Below, in pieces: positions 45,825 through 54,289 of a stretch of DNA of 64,000 bases. Positions within the stretch are counted from its first letter, which is position 1, and the number at the start of each line of letters is the position of its first letter. Under the pieces are notes generated by a model. That model did not search any database and was not told the origin of the DNA. It saw only the letters and a program-made list of their open reading frames with translations. The DNA lies in contig CAYJKC010000001.1 of the NCBI GenBank assembly GCA_964370675.1, positions 1 to 64,000 of the forward strand. Direction: 5' to 3'. The stretch is from CAYJAD01 sp964370675 (GTDB lineage: Bacteria; Desulfobacterota; Desulfovibrionia; Desulfovibrionales; Desulfovibrionaceae). The position numbers and the translations under genes are program-made.

Positions 45825-46041
45825 TTAGATAGTGTCTACACAAGATGATTTTTTGTGTAGATTAAGGAAGATAAGTAAGCCTTTGAGTGGGATGCGCCCA
45901 GGCGCACGATGCCCGTAAGGCTCGTTCCTCACCTAACGGTCACAAGCGCTTCGAGTCGGACTCTTATGGTACTCGACCGAAAAAGCCTGCGAAATCTGAC
46001 ACAAAGATACGCAAAAAGGCATTTATGTAGACACTATCTAA
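45825..46041. mobile_element. MITE-like element with 16-bp terminal inverted repeats
   Basis: TTAGATAGTGTCTACA (45825-45840) and its perfect inverse TGTAGACACTATCTAA (46026-46041) bound 185 inner bases. There is no coding frame. Inner hairpins include TGCGCC-CA-GGCGCA (near 45895-45908). The inner part is richer in G and C than the flanks and carries GAGCCTTACGGG inverted (45912-45923), also found at 15404. If the outermost TTA/TAA is excluded, a TA duplication typical of IS630/mariner insertion is possible. The glk ribosome binding site lies just outside. Confidence 0.68.
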
Positions 46042-46059
46042 TTCTCTAAAGGAAAATCC

Positions 46060-47016
46060 TTGCCAAAAAAAATTCTTAGCGTTGACATAGGTGGTACCAA
46101 CAGCCGCTTTGCTCACTTTGAACTAGAAGCAAATGAGCTTATCCTTTGCAAACAATATACTTGCAATACCTCAGAAATACAAAATACCACCGACGCGCTT
46201 CAAACTGCAAGTAATTGTGGTTTAAATCCACTTGAAGCAGATATGCAAATTTGGGGAGTAGCTGGCATTATTGAATCCGCTCAAAAAGCAAGATTAACCA
46301 ATAGTTCTTTGCAGCTTGATTTTAGTAAATTAAAAAACAACAAAAACCATAAAAATATTATTCTGTTAAATGACTTTGTCTTGCAGGCATGGTCTTGCCT
46401 TTTACCAAATTTGAAGACACTTAGCATAAGAGAAAATAAAATTAAACAAAATGCTCCAAAAGCTATTCTTGGAGCTGGAACTGGTCTTGGAACTGCTGCC
46501 ATAGTACCAGACTTAAAAAACAATTGGGTAGTTATGCCAGCTGAAGGTGGGCATACAGAAATGCCCATACAAACAAAAGAAGAACATGATTTTGCTTATT
46601 TTGCTAAAAAGCACCTAAAACAAGAAAGATTAAGTGCTGAGGATATTTTGTCATCCAAGGGCATGAGTTTATTGTATTTATATGAGCACAAAAAGTACAT
46701 AACACCAGAAGCAGTTGCTACCCAATGGCAACAAAATCTAAATTGCCATGGTCTAAATCTTTATGCCGCTTTTTTGGGGCGTTTTTGCAGACATTGGGCA
46801 TTAAACACCCTTTGTTTAGGCGGACTATACCTAGCTGGCGGAGTGCTTAACAAAAACCCTGATTTTTTACAAAATCCATATTTTGAGCATGAGTTTATCC
46901 AAAGCCCCAAAGCCATGGATATTACACATAATGTGCCAATAAAATTAATAATACACGAACATGCAAGCCTATGGGGAGGGGCTTATGTAGCAAAAAATAT
47001 TTTTATGCACCACTAA
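46060..47016 (+). CDS. glk: Glucokinase (ROK-independent, Glk family)
   Basis: 318 aa. ATP-dependent phosphorylation of glucose. Phosphate 1 motif is SVDIGGTNSRFAHFE (5-19), the glucose site LLNDFVLQAWSC, GAGTGLGTAAIVP (adenosine/phosphate 2), the C-terminal LCLGGLYLAGGVLNKNP. TTG is the start; AAAGGA is 7 bases upstream and there is no ATG nearby. It directly follows the MITE-like element, which would form part of its leader. Confidence 0.88.
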   Translation: MPKKILSVDIGGTNSRFAHFELEANELILCKQYTCNTSEIQNTTDALQTASNCGLNPLEADMQIWGVAGIIESAQKARLTNSSLQLDFSKLKNNKNHKNIILLNDFVLQAWSCLLPNLKTLSIRENKIKQNAPKAILGAGTGLGTAAIVPDLKNNWVVMPAEGGHTEMPIQTKEEHDFAYFAKKHLKQERLSAEDILSSKGMSLLYLYEHKKYITPEAVATQWQQNLNCHGLNLYAAFLGRFCRHWALNTLCLGGLYLAGGVLNKNPDFLQNPYFEHEFIQSPKAMDITHNVPIKLIIHEHASLWGGAYVAKNIFMHH

Positions 47017-47180
47017 GACAACTATTTTAAAGCTGTGTATTTTTTGCAATGCATAACAAGAGTAAAGAATTACCCCCATATCTCAACTAACACACAATAC
47101 TGTGAAAGTTTAAAGCTTTTACAATTAACTATTACCTAGTTGAAGCTTGTAAAAATTTATTTTTGGCATCATCAAATTGC

Positions 47181-47224
47181 CATAAAATCGTATTTCATAC
47201 GCTTATTTCTGACAATTTTATTAG
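47181..47224. repeat. Intergenic repeat block C, copy 1
   Basis: CATAAAATCG (47181-47190) and TTTCTGACAATTTTATTAG (47206-47224). The same pair occurs at 51281-51335 inside the larger repeat there (one mismatch in the second part). No gene is supported in 47017-47281. Confidence 0.6.
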
Positions 47225-47281
47225 TCTCTTTAAGTGATAAAAACAATTTATTTCAAATAATTATTGTGTTTTTAGTATCGA

Positions 47282-47665
47282 TTACCTGGAAATAATAAAA
47301 GGTATAGAGTGCAATTCTTGACCATGCTCTTGAGTACGCCCCAACTCAAACTTAACACTTTCGGCATCCCACCCAAGGGCTTTTGCTACTTCTTTAGCAA
47401 TATTAGATGCATTAATTAATGGGTGACGCTGAAAGACTTGAGGCAATCCGTAAGTCAGGCTACACACAAGACATTTACCGGGGCGTTGATGCAATTCAAA
47501 AGCAAGATTTACATGTTTATCATCTACCGATTGCACGCATAATTTTATGGTGTAGGCTCCTTCTTCAATATCACCATATAGAGCCTCAAAAAAAGCATCA
47601 CTACGCTCAGCTGGAAGTAGTGCATCAAGCATTTCTTGATTTAATACATCATGTTGTACGTTCAT
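47282..47665 (-). CDS. Small conserved protein of unknown function
   Basis: 127 aa. Central RPGKCLVCSLTYGLPQVFQRHPLI (CxxC) is the most distinctive part, then INASNIAKEVAKALGW. It resembles a Desulfovibrio-type family of ~130 aa that databases sometimes carry under unrelated names. No membrane segment. GGATAA precedes the ATG. Flanked by glk (opposite strand) and gluQRS. Confidence 0.7.
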   Translation of the reverse strand: MNVQHDVLNQEMLDALLPAERSDAFFEALYGDIEEGAYTIKLCVQSVDDKHVNLAFELHQRPGKCLVCSLTYGLPQVFQRHPLINASNIAKEVAKALGWDAESVKFELGRTQEHGQELHSIPFIISR

Positions 47666-47758
47666 ATTATCCTCACTTAAAATTTATAGGCTTTTTTTGT
47701 AAGCAGTATATTAAAAACAAATACAAATTATGTCTACTAATTCTATATCGAATAAAAA

Positions 47759-48724
47759 TTATATAAATAAAGAATTTATGCAATTACGGTCAACAACAAT
47801 ATCTTGTTGCATTTGCATTGCCTTGCATTTATCAAGGCTAAAATCAATCATTAGTTGTTCAAGATGCACAGGGGATATTGCATCCCTTAGCCCAGCAAGG
47901 TAAGCCAATAAACCCAAAATCTGTTCTGCTTGTACACCATTTTCACGCAATGATCCTAAGGTCATAGATTTATGACGCTTTGCCAAACGCTCACCTTGTT
48001 CATCTAATAAAAGAGGAACATGAGCATAGTGTGGAACATCAAAGCCCAACAAATTACAAAGAAATATTTGCCTTGGTGTAGAACTTAAAATATCAACGCC
48101 ACGTAAAATATGTGTGACACCTTGCTTAGCATCATCCACCACCACAGCCAATTGATAAGCTATAACACCATCAGAACGTCGAAGTGCAAAGTCACCCCCG
48201 CATTGCTGTAAATCAAATTTTTGCAAACCGCATATTTCATCTACAAATTCAATATTTTTAACATGTTCACAGCGCACCCTCAAAGCCGCACGCCTGCCTT
48301 CTTTACGCTCTTTTTGTTCACGCTCAGCCATACTAAGATTTGAGCATGTACCGAGATAAGGAGCACCCATATCATCTACATGCGGCGCAGCAGCTAGGCT
48401 TCGTAGTTCTTTTCTGGTACAATAACATGGATAAATATGCCCACCCTTATCAAGTGTAGCTATAACATCTAAATGGTTACTATGCCTTGAGCTTTGCATG
48501 AGAGTTGGTCCATCCCAACTAAGCCCAAGCCAATGTAAATCATTCTCTATAGCCTTAGCATATTCAGGGCGTGATCGGTCAGGATCAATATCTTCCATGC
48601 GTAAAACCACACTTCCACCTTGACTTTTTGCCCAAAGCCAAGACCATAAAAAAGACCATGCATTACCTAAATGCAAAAAGCCTGTTGGGCTAGGTGCCAA
48701 GCGACTAACCACTGTTACGTTCAT
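47759..48724 (-). CDS. gluQ: Glutamyl-Q tRNA(Asp) synthetase
   Basis: 321 aa class I synthetase-like protein that charges queuosine in tRNA-Asp with Glu and lacks the anticodon-binding domain of GltX. HIGH equivalent RLAPSPTGFLHLGNAWSFL (early), zinc-site CYCTRKELR with GTCSN, KMSKS equivalent RLAKRHKSMTLG. Start ATG 48724 is chosen over GTG 48730; neither has a clear ribosome binding site. Confidence 0.88.
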   Translation of the reverse strand: MNVTVVSRLAPSPTGFLHLGNAWSFLWSWLWAKSQGGSVVLRMEDIDPDRSRPEYAKAIENDLHWLGLSWDGPTLMQSSRHSNHLDVIATLDKGGHIYPCYCTRKELRSLAAAPHVDDMGAPYLGTCSNLSMAEREQKERKEGRRAALRVRCEHVKNIEFVDEICGLQKFDLQQCGGDFALRRSDGVIAYQLAVVVDDAKQGVTHILRGVDILSSTPRQIFLCNLLGFDVPHYAHVPLLLDEQGERLAKRHKSMTLGSLRENGVQAEQILGLLAYLAGLRDAISPVHLEQLMIDFSLDKCKAMQMQQDIVVDRNCINSLFI

Positions 48725-48843
48725 GCACACAAAGTAACAATAATTTACTTACTTGAAAAGTCTGCAACCTTTTTCACTGAACATAGAGCAATTTCAAATA
48801 ATTATATTTTACTAAGCATAGTATTTAAGCTTTCTTAGAATAA

Positions 48844-48872
48844 TTGCTTTTTCAAGCTTGCAAGCATATACT
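48844..48872 (+). promoter_or_regulatory. Putative promoter giving a leaderless mRNA (NUDIX gene)
   Basis: TTGCTT (48844-48849), 17 bases, TATACT (48867-48872), then six bases and the ATG at 48879. No ribosome binding site. ACTATTGCCATG is shared with the start at 18772. Confidence 0.6.
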
Positions 48873-48878
48873 ATTGCC

Positions 48879-49355
48879 ATGGAACAAGAAAAATCACATA
48901 TGATGGCAAAGAAACTAAGAAACCCTGCACCCACTGTAGATGTTATCATCTATGATGAAAAGCTTGGCATTGTCTTAATTGAAAGAAAAAATGAACCCCT
49001 TGGTTTTGCATTGCCTGGTGGATTTATTGATTATGGTGAATGCGCTGAACATGCAGCAATACGTGAAATGCATGAAGAAACATCGCTTCATGTTGAGCTT
49101 TGTGGGCTCTTAGGGGTATATTCAGACCCCAAACGTGATGTACGATTTCACACTATGAGCATGGCATATGTAGCAAAAGCCATTAATATAAATTCTCTTT
49201 GTGCTGGAGATGATGCCAAAACAGCAGCATTTTTTAAGCTTGATAAGTTACCACCTCTGGCATTTGATCATAGTAAAATTATTCAAGATTTTTGCCTATA
49301 TTTACAGGGCAAACGCCATCTTGTTCCCGTTGATATTACAACTCTCTCGCTTTAA
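48879..49355 (+). CDS. NUDIX hydrolase
   Basis: 158 aa. NUDIX box GFIDYGECAEHAAIREMHEETSL fits Gx5Ex7REUxEExGU except that the last Gly is Ser. Typical of ADP-ribose pyrophosphatase-type enzymes (GVYSDPKRDVRFHTMSMAYVA). The start is uncertain: the frame is open to 48858, but ATG 48879 is the first codon after a good -10 box, which fits a leaderless message. It directly precedes nadE (12 bases), suggesting a role in NAD or nucleotide clean-up. Confidence 0.85.
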   Translation: MEQEKSHMMAKKLRNPAPTVDVIIYDEKLGIVLIERKNEPLGFALPGGFIDYGECAEHAAIREMHEETSLHVELCGLLGVYSDPKRDVRFHTMSMAYVAKAININSLCAGDDAKTAAFFKLDKLPPLAFDHSKIIQDFCLYLQGKRHLVPVDITTLSL

Positions 49356-49367
49356 GGAGATTTATAT

Positions 49368-51011
49368 ATGAAGGTAGCTTTACTCCAATGTAACTTCATT
49401 ACCGGTGATATTGTTGGCAATAGTAAACGCATCATACGTGCAGCGCGTAAAGCCCATGCCGGCGATGCCCTACTCTGCGTGACACCTGAACTTGCTCTTT
49501 GTGGCATTAGCCCTAAGGATTTGCTTTTTTCAGAGGGCTTTATGGATGGGTGCTACCAAGCATTACAAAACATAGCCGAAGAACTTAAAAACGGACCTGC
49601 TTTGCTTATGGGCATGCCCATGTTTAATGCATCATCTAGTGCAAAGCTACTTACCAATGCTGCAATTTTAATTCAAAATGGTAAATTCTCATTAGTATCA
49701 TCCAAAGTATTTAGCCCATATCCAGAGGGTGATCATCATTATTTTGAGCGCGGTATTTCGTGTGGACTTGTAACCGTTGCTGGTTGGCGCTTAGGTGTGG
49801 TTATTTGTGAGCATGGACCTGTGGAACATTCTTTTTGGAATATGCAACAAGCCACAGCACATAACTCCCTTATGGAGCTTATTTCTCGGGGTGTTGATGG
49901 TATCATTCATATGGCACTTAATCCCTATGTTATGGGAGCACAGCAACAACGCGAGCATATGCTATCACATGTAGCTGCAAGACATCATATTCATTTATTT
50001 TCTGCTAATTTAGTAGGTGGCAATGGCAGTAAAATCTTTTCCGGTCAAAGCATTGCCTTTGACCCCACTGGCACATTACTAGCGCGTGGTCGGGCTTTTG
50101 AAGAAGATCTTGTAATTATTGACACAGCTCATGGCAGTGAGCATATAAGCAAACTATACCAAACTACAGAAGAAGAATGTTGGCATGCTCTTGTACTTGG
50201 CACACGCGATTATGTGCAAAAAACAGAAAATAACGGTGTAATTATAGGTATTTCAGGTGGGATAGATTCTGCCATGGTAGCAGCCCTTGCCGTAGAAGCT
50301 CTTGGTAAAGATCAAGTTGAAGGCGTACTCTTGCCATCACCATACACCTCAAGAGAGTCCCAAGACTATGCTACAAAGCTTTGTAGCAACCTTGGTATAA
50401 AGTTGCATGATATTGACATAAGTCCCATGATGAACGTCTTTGATACTGCCCTTGAACCTATTTTTAAAGATCATAAAGCCCATCAAAATGATGTTAGTAA
50501 AGAAAATATCCAAGCACGTATTCGCGCAACCATCATCATGGGCATAGCAAATCACAAAGGATATTTGGCACTAAATACAGGAAATAAATCTGAAAGTGCA
50601 ATGGGTTACTGCACATTATATGGTGATTGTATTGGAGCGCTTGGGCTAATTAGTGATGTTCCAAAAACTTTGCTTTATAACATGGCGTATTGGTATAATA
50701 AATCATTTCCTCATAAAGCCATACCAGAGGAAATAATAGCTCGTGAACCAACTGCAGAGCTTCGCCCCAATCAATTAGATAGTCAAAGCTTGCCACCATA
50801 TGCTGAGCTAGACCCAATGATAGAACATATTATTGGTGCAACTCAATTGGAAGACGAACAACAATCAAGCAATATTCAAACAGTATTTGCAACCATGTGC
50901 AAAGCAGAATTTAAACGCCGCCAAGCACCACCATCGCTATGCGTTAGCACCCATAGCCTTGGCACTAGATGGCAAATACCCTTGGTTTCAAAAGTACGTT
51001 TACCTAAATAG
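49368..51011 (+). CDS. nadE: Glutamine-dependent NAD+ synthase
   Basis: 547 aa. N-terminal nitrilase-type amidase domain (~1-260) with Glu in VTPELALCG, Lys region and Cys in VVICEHGP provides ammonia; C-terminal synthetase domain has GISGGIDSAMVAALA (PP-loop, ~300), LLPSPYTSRES, NTGNKSESAMGYCTLYGD and FKRRQAPP. Last step of NAD synthesis. AAGGAG lies upstream of the ATG. Confidence 0.95.
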   Translation: MKVALLQCNFITGDIVGNSKRIIRAARKAHAGDALLCVTPELALCGISPKDLLFSEGFMDGCYQALQNIAEELKNGPALLMGMPMFNASSSAKLLTNAAILIQNGKFSLVSSKVFSPYPEGDHHYFERGISCGLVTVAGWRLGVVICEHGPVEHSFWNMQQATAHNSLMELISRGVDGIIHMALNPYVMGAQQQREHMLSHVAARHHIHLFSANLVGGNGSKIFSGQSIAFDPTGTLLARGRAFEEDLVIIDTAHGSEHISKLYQTTEEECWHALVLGTRDYVQKTENNGVIIGISGGIDSAMVAALAVEALGKDQVEGVLLPSPYTSRESQDYATKLCSNLGIKLHDIDISPMMNVFDTALEPIFKDHKAHQNDVSKENIQARIRATIIMGIANHKGYLALNTGNKSESAMGYCTLYGDCIGALGLISDVPKTLLYNMAYWYNKSFPHKAIPEEIIAREPTAELRPNQLDSQSLPPYAELDPMIEHIIGATQLEDEQQSSNIQTVFATMCKAEFKRRQAPPSLCVSTHSLGTRWQIPLVSKVRLPK

Positions 51012-51019
51012 TCAATACT

Positions 51020-51045
51020 AAAAACGCATTTTCATGCGCGTTTTT
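51020..51045 (+). terminator. Rho-independent terminator after nadE
   Basis: AAAAACGC (51020-51027) pairs with GCGTTTTT (51038-51045), or with a TTTC-loop alternative. It directly abuts the first repeat block of the following intergenic element. Confidence 0.65.
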
Positions 51046-51442
51046 GCAAGGCACCACGCTTGGACTAACGTCCATGCTTTGGCATAAACACAGCCCACTC
51101 CAAATAACTATTTAGTCGATGCTGAAGAAGACGTTTCCACGTCTTTTTCAGTAAGGCACGCTCACTCCAAACACCGCTTTGCGGTCGCAGGAAGTGAATT
51201 CCTGCTTATTTTTCGTGGCGCAAAATTTGAGCTTTGCTCAAATTTTGTTAGTCGCCGCTTGAAAACCACTTTTTTTGAGTCATAAAATCGCCAAAAAAGC
51301 ATGCTACGCACCCTTTTTTCTGGCAATTTTATTAGACAGTTTGATTAAAAAATATTTTTATTTTAATGGTTTTATCTGTTTTTCAGCGTCGACTAATTAG
51401 GGACGCTAGAAACAAGTTATGGCTTCTTTTACGCCGTGCGAA
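51046..51442. repeat. Interspersed intergenic repeat, copies 2 and 3 with block C
   Basis: The gap between nadE and the nitroreductase gene holds no gene. Block A (AAGGCACCACGC at 51048, CTTTGGCATAAACACA at 51077, ACTCCAAATA at 51097) matches 38 of 38 conserved bases of copy 1 at 15285. A second hairpin (CTGAAGAAGACGT with ACGTCTTTTTCAG, 51122-51151) leads to a shorter A block (51153-51172), then a B-like block near 51203, block C (51281-51335) and block B (51420-51442; one base differs from 15436-15458). Confidence 0.82.
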
Positions 51443-51459
51443 ATTTTAAACTCATAAGC

Positions 51460-51491
51460 TTTCTGGGGGAGTTTAGACCTTCCCCCAGAAA
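51460..51491 (-). terminator. Hairpin terminator after the nitroreductase gene
   Basis: TTTCTGGGGGA (51460-51470) pairs perfectly with TCCCCCAGAAA (51481-51491), 15 bases past the nitroreductase stop on the minus strand. There is no strong T-run. Confidence 0.6.
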
Positions 51492-51505
51492 ATATTAATA
51501 AAAAC

Positions 51506-52111
51506 CTACTTCATAGCACCAATACTTTGGGTAATTCGAACGGTATAATTGCTAGGTAAGAATTGGGCAATTTTTTCTTGAATAAAGTCAACACCACGAG
51601 CACGAACCACATTACCAAGTCCTGCGGAAGCACAATATAGACCTACATTTTGATACATGGATCCCACATGCATATTAGCATAAGGACCTTCTTCTGCTGC
51701 AAAAAACAATGTTAATCCAGCACCATTAAATTGAGAACTCACATCTTCTTCAAGTATTTTATGTATAGTATGGTTTTTTGCATCATAAATCCATACAACA
51801 CCTCTATGAGCAATGTATACAGCCACATTTTGCTTATTATGGCCAGTTGGTATTGTGCGCTTACCATCTTCACGATTAATACCAAAAGCTGCCCATAACA
51901 GATTGGATAAGTCTTGATCACTCACAGGGTCAGATGCAAGATCTCGTGTACTTTTGCGAAGACTAAGGGCTTTTTTTAGAGACATACCACCATCATACTC
52001 AGCGTCAGGTAGTTTAGCACTGCGCGCAGCGGTTACTTCAGCAAAAGCTACTGGGGCTAAAACTAGCATAGTCAACAAACAAAAAAAAGATACAAAAAGT
52101 TTTTTGTTCAT
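51506..52111 (-). CDS. Secreted nitroreductase-family protein
   Basis: 201 aa with an N-terminal signal peptide (LFVSFFCLLTMLVLAPVAFA). The rest is a nitroreductase fold of the SagB/ThcOx type: LSLRKSTRDLASDPVSDQDLSNLLWAAFGINR, GTVYIAH-type loop, YANMHVGSMYQNVGLYCASAGLGNVVRA. Exported nitroreductases are uncommon, since the fold binds FMN. The frame is open to 52246, but ATG 52111 begins the signal peptide and has AAAGGA upstream. The substrate is unknown. Confidence 0.85.
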   Translation of the reverse strand: MNKKLFVSFFCLLTMLVLAPVAFAEVTAARSAKLPDAEYDGGMSLKKALSLRKSTRDLASDPVSDQDLSNLLWAAFGINREDGKRTIPTGHNKQNVAVYIAHRGVVWIYDAKNHTIHKILEEDVSSQFNGAGLTLFFAAEEGPYANMHVGSMYQNVGLYCASAGLGNVVRARGVDFIQEKIAQFLPSNYTVRITQSIGAMK

Positions 52112-52342
52112 AAATAGTCCTTTAATAGAGTTTTTTTTAATTTGATGCATTTTACCAGATTTTGCAACAAAGATTTTACATCTTATAATACAATCAGTTA
52201 GATAAAAGCTATAAATTATTTTTTTAATGCTAAAAAATGCGTGCATGATTTTAATGTAAAACTATACTTAACAAAAATATGAGGGTATATGGATAATCAA
52301 AGTGATTATATTACAAAGCAAATTAAATATAATATTTTAAAT

Positions 52343-53281
52343 TTATTTATTTTTATTATTGCGTGGATGGGACTTATCATAAATATGAATAAGATGATCT
52401 AGGGTTAGGCTGGTATAGCGTTGGGTTGTTGTTAAGCGGCTATGGCCTAATAATTCTTGTACAGTGCGTAAATCTGCGCCTGCCTCTAGTAAATGCGTTG
52501 CAAAAGAGTGGCGCAAGCTATGTGCTGAAATATTCGCATTAACTCCAGCTTTTTTACATAAATTTTCAATAATACGCTTCACCTGCCTTCTATTAAGCTT
52601 AGAACCTCTAGCCCCCACAAATAAAGCCTGCTCTAAATTGTTTGCCATTTGCCCGCGCACATTTAACCAATTTTTTATGGCAGTTATGGCGCTTTCTGTA
52701 AGGGGGCACAAACGCTCCTTACTACCCTTACCAATAATGCGCAAAAAACCACTGTGCAGATCTAGGGCTTGAATTTGAACATCCAAGGCTTCAGAAACTC
52801 GCAAACCAGAACCATATAATAATTCAACCAAAGCAATATCACGTAAATGTAAGATATTGGATTGGGTTTGTGACTCTGTACTGGGTATAATATTTTCAGC
52901 ATCAAGTATAGCAAAGGCTTGATTTACATTAAGTAACTTGGGATGTTTTTGTTCTTGTTTGGGATTGCGCACCCCTTGTGCAGGATTTTGACTAATTTGC
53001 TTGATGCGCATTTGAAAATTAAAAAAAGCGCGTAAAGAAGCCAGCTTACGCGCCATGGAACTTTTTGAGATATTTTTCCTATATAAACATGCAATATATT
53101 GACTAATATGCTTTTTTTCAATGCTTTTTACATTTTCAAGACTCAAGGCGTGATTTTGTAGATGCTTATCAAATTGAATTAAATCAGTGTGATATGCTTG
53201 TATAGTAGATTGAGAGTAGCCCTTTTGAATTTCTATCCAAGCTAAAAAGGCTTGTAGATTTTTTTGCGATGCTGTTGACAT
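52343..53281 (-). CDS. xerC: Tyrosine recombinase XerC/XerD
   Basis: 312 aa. N-terminal SAM-like core-binding domain (~1-110), then catalytic domain with the R-H-R-H/W-Y set in GSGLRVSEA, SAHSLRHSFATHLLEAGAD, LLGHSRLTTTQRYTSL. Resolves chromosome dimers with its partner at dif. I cannot separate XerC from XerD by sequence alone. It follows the GGDEF gene (47 bases). No ribosome binding site is visible, and a TAAAAT lies 8 bases before the ATG. Confidence 0.92.
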   Translation of the reverse strand: MSTASQKNLQAFLAWIEIQKGYSQSTIQAYHTDLIQFDKHLQNHALSLENVKSIEKKHISQYIACLYRKNISKSSMARKLASLRAFFNFQMRIKQISQNPAQGVRNPKQEQKHPKLLNVNQAFAILDAENIIPSTESQTQSNILHLRDIALVELLYGSGLRVSEALDVQIQALDLHSGFLRIIGKGSKERLCPLTESAITAIKNWLNVRGQMANNLEQALFVGARGSKLNRRQVKRIIENLCKKAGVNANISAHSLRHSFATHLLEAGADLRTVQELLGHSRLTTTQRYTSLTLDHLIHIYDKSHPRNNKNK

Positions 53282-53328
53282 AAATCAGCATTTTACTTTG
53301 CACTTTTAGCTTGATGCATTTAGGAAAT

Positions 53329-54288
53329 TTAATCCATGCGTCGATCAAAAACATAACATGAGCCTGCTTTTGCCTTACATAATGATTTAAGCTGTCCAAG
53401 AGCTTGTGATACTTCACCATAATGTGTAAATCGTGCATCATTATTAGCAGTTACGGCAATGGATATACTCATAAATGGAAATCTTTGTATATTGCCCATG
53501 CGGTCTTTTGAGGTAATGCCTTTTTGTTCTCTATCTTCATCATCATAGAAGTTCGGAACAATTTCATCATATGTTTCCACTAGACGTTTGCAAACATCCT
53601 CTATGCAATTTTCTGGCATAATAAAGAAAAAGTCATCACCACCTATATGACCTAAAAATTTATACGGAGCATCAAAATCCATGATGGTTGCCATGAGTAG
53701 CCTAGCAGTCATAAGCAAGGCTTCATCACCACGAAAAAAACCATATTTATCATTAAAGGCCTTAAAGTTATCAATATCAAGATAGGCTGCAGCAAAGGCA
53801 GTTTTTTCATGAATGTGTTTTTCAATGGCTTGCATTATTGAAGTATTACCCGGAAGACGAGTAAGCGGATTTGCATCTAATGTGCAGGAAGAACGTTGCA
53901 GTGCCAATTCAAGACGTGTGCGCATTTCAACCATTTCAACAGGTAGCACTAGAAAATCATCCACTGCAATACCACCAACTTTTATGGAGTCTTCTAGGTG
54001 GTCACGATCTAAAATAAGAATAGTACAAACTTGTTTATAAACATTTTCAGATTTTACAATATTTAATATTTCTAAGCCGCTAATATCGTCACTACCGTCA
54101 GCACAAATTAGCATATGAGGTGGGTCATTAAAAAATCTTTCAAGTAACTTTTTACCACTGGTAAAAACTTGCCACACTACTTCATCAGCTCCCCAAAGTT
54201 CATGAAAGCGTTCCGTTAGGTCATCATCAGTGCATAATAAAAATATTTGTGGTTTTGTACCCACAAAGGATTGTAAAATACTTGACAT
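53329..54288 (-). CDS. Receiver-like / GGDEF diguanylate cyclase
   Basis: 319 aa. The N-terminal domain (~1-125) is receiver-like with Asp64 at the phospho-site position. GGDEF domain from ~137: NPLTRLPGNTS, YLDIDNFKAFND, and the active-site GGDDF (216-220). There is no RxxD inhibitory site in the usual place upstream. It likely makes cyclic di-GMP. The frame is open to 54333, overlapping HDOD; ATG 54288 has GGAAGG upstream and is preferred. Located between the HDOD gene and xerC. Confidence 0.88.
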   Translation of the reverse strand: MSSILQSFVGTKPQIFLLCTDDDLTERFHELWGADEVVWQVFTSGKKLLERFFNDPPHMLICADGSDDISGLEILNIVKSENVYKQVCTILILDRDHLEDSIKVGGIAVDDFLVLPVEMVEMRTRLELALQRSSCTLDANPLTRLPGNTSIMQAIEKHIHEKTAFAAAYLDIDNFKAFNDKYGFFRGDEALLMTARLLMATIMDFDAPYKFLGHIGGDDFFFIMPENCIEDVCKRLVETYDEIVPNFYDDEDREQKGITSKDRMGNIQRFPFMSISIAVTANNDARFTHYGEVSQALGQLKSLCKAKAGSCYVFDRRMD

Positions 54289-54289
54289 A

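Noticed and set aside
52464..52772. 102-codon frame opposite xerC
   Set aside because: Lies wholly opposite the catalytic domain of XerC and has no recognisable domain.
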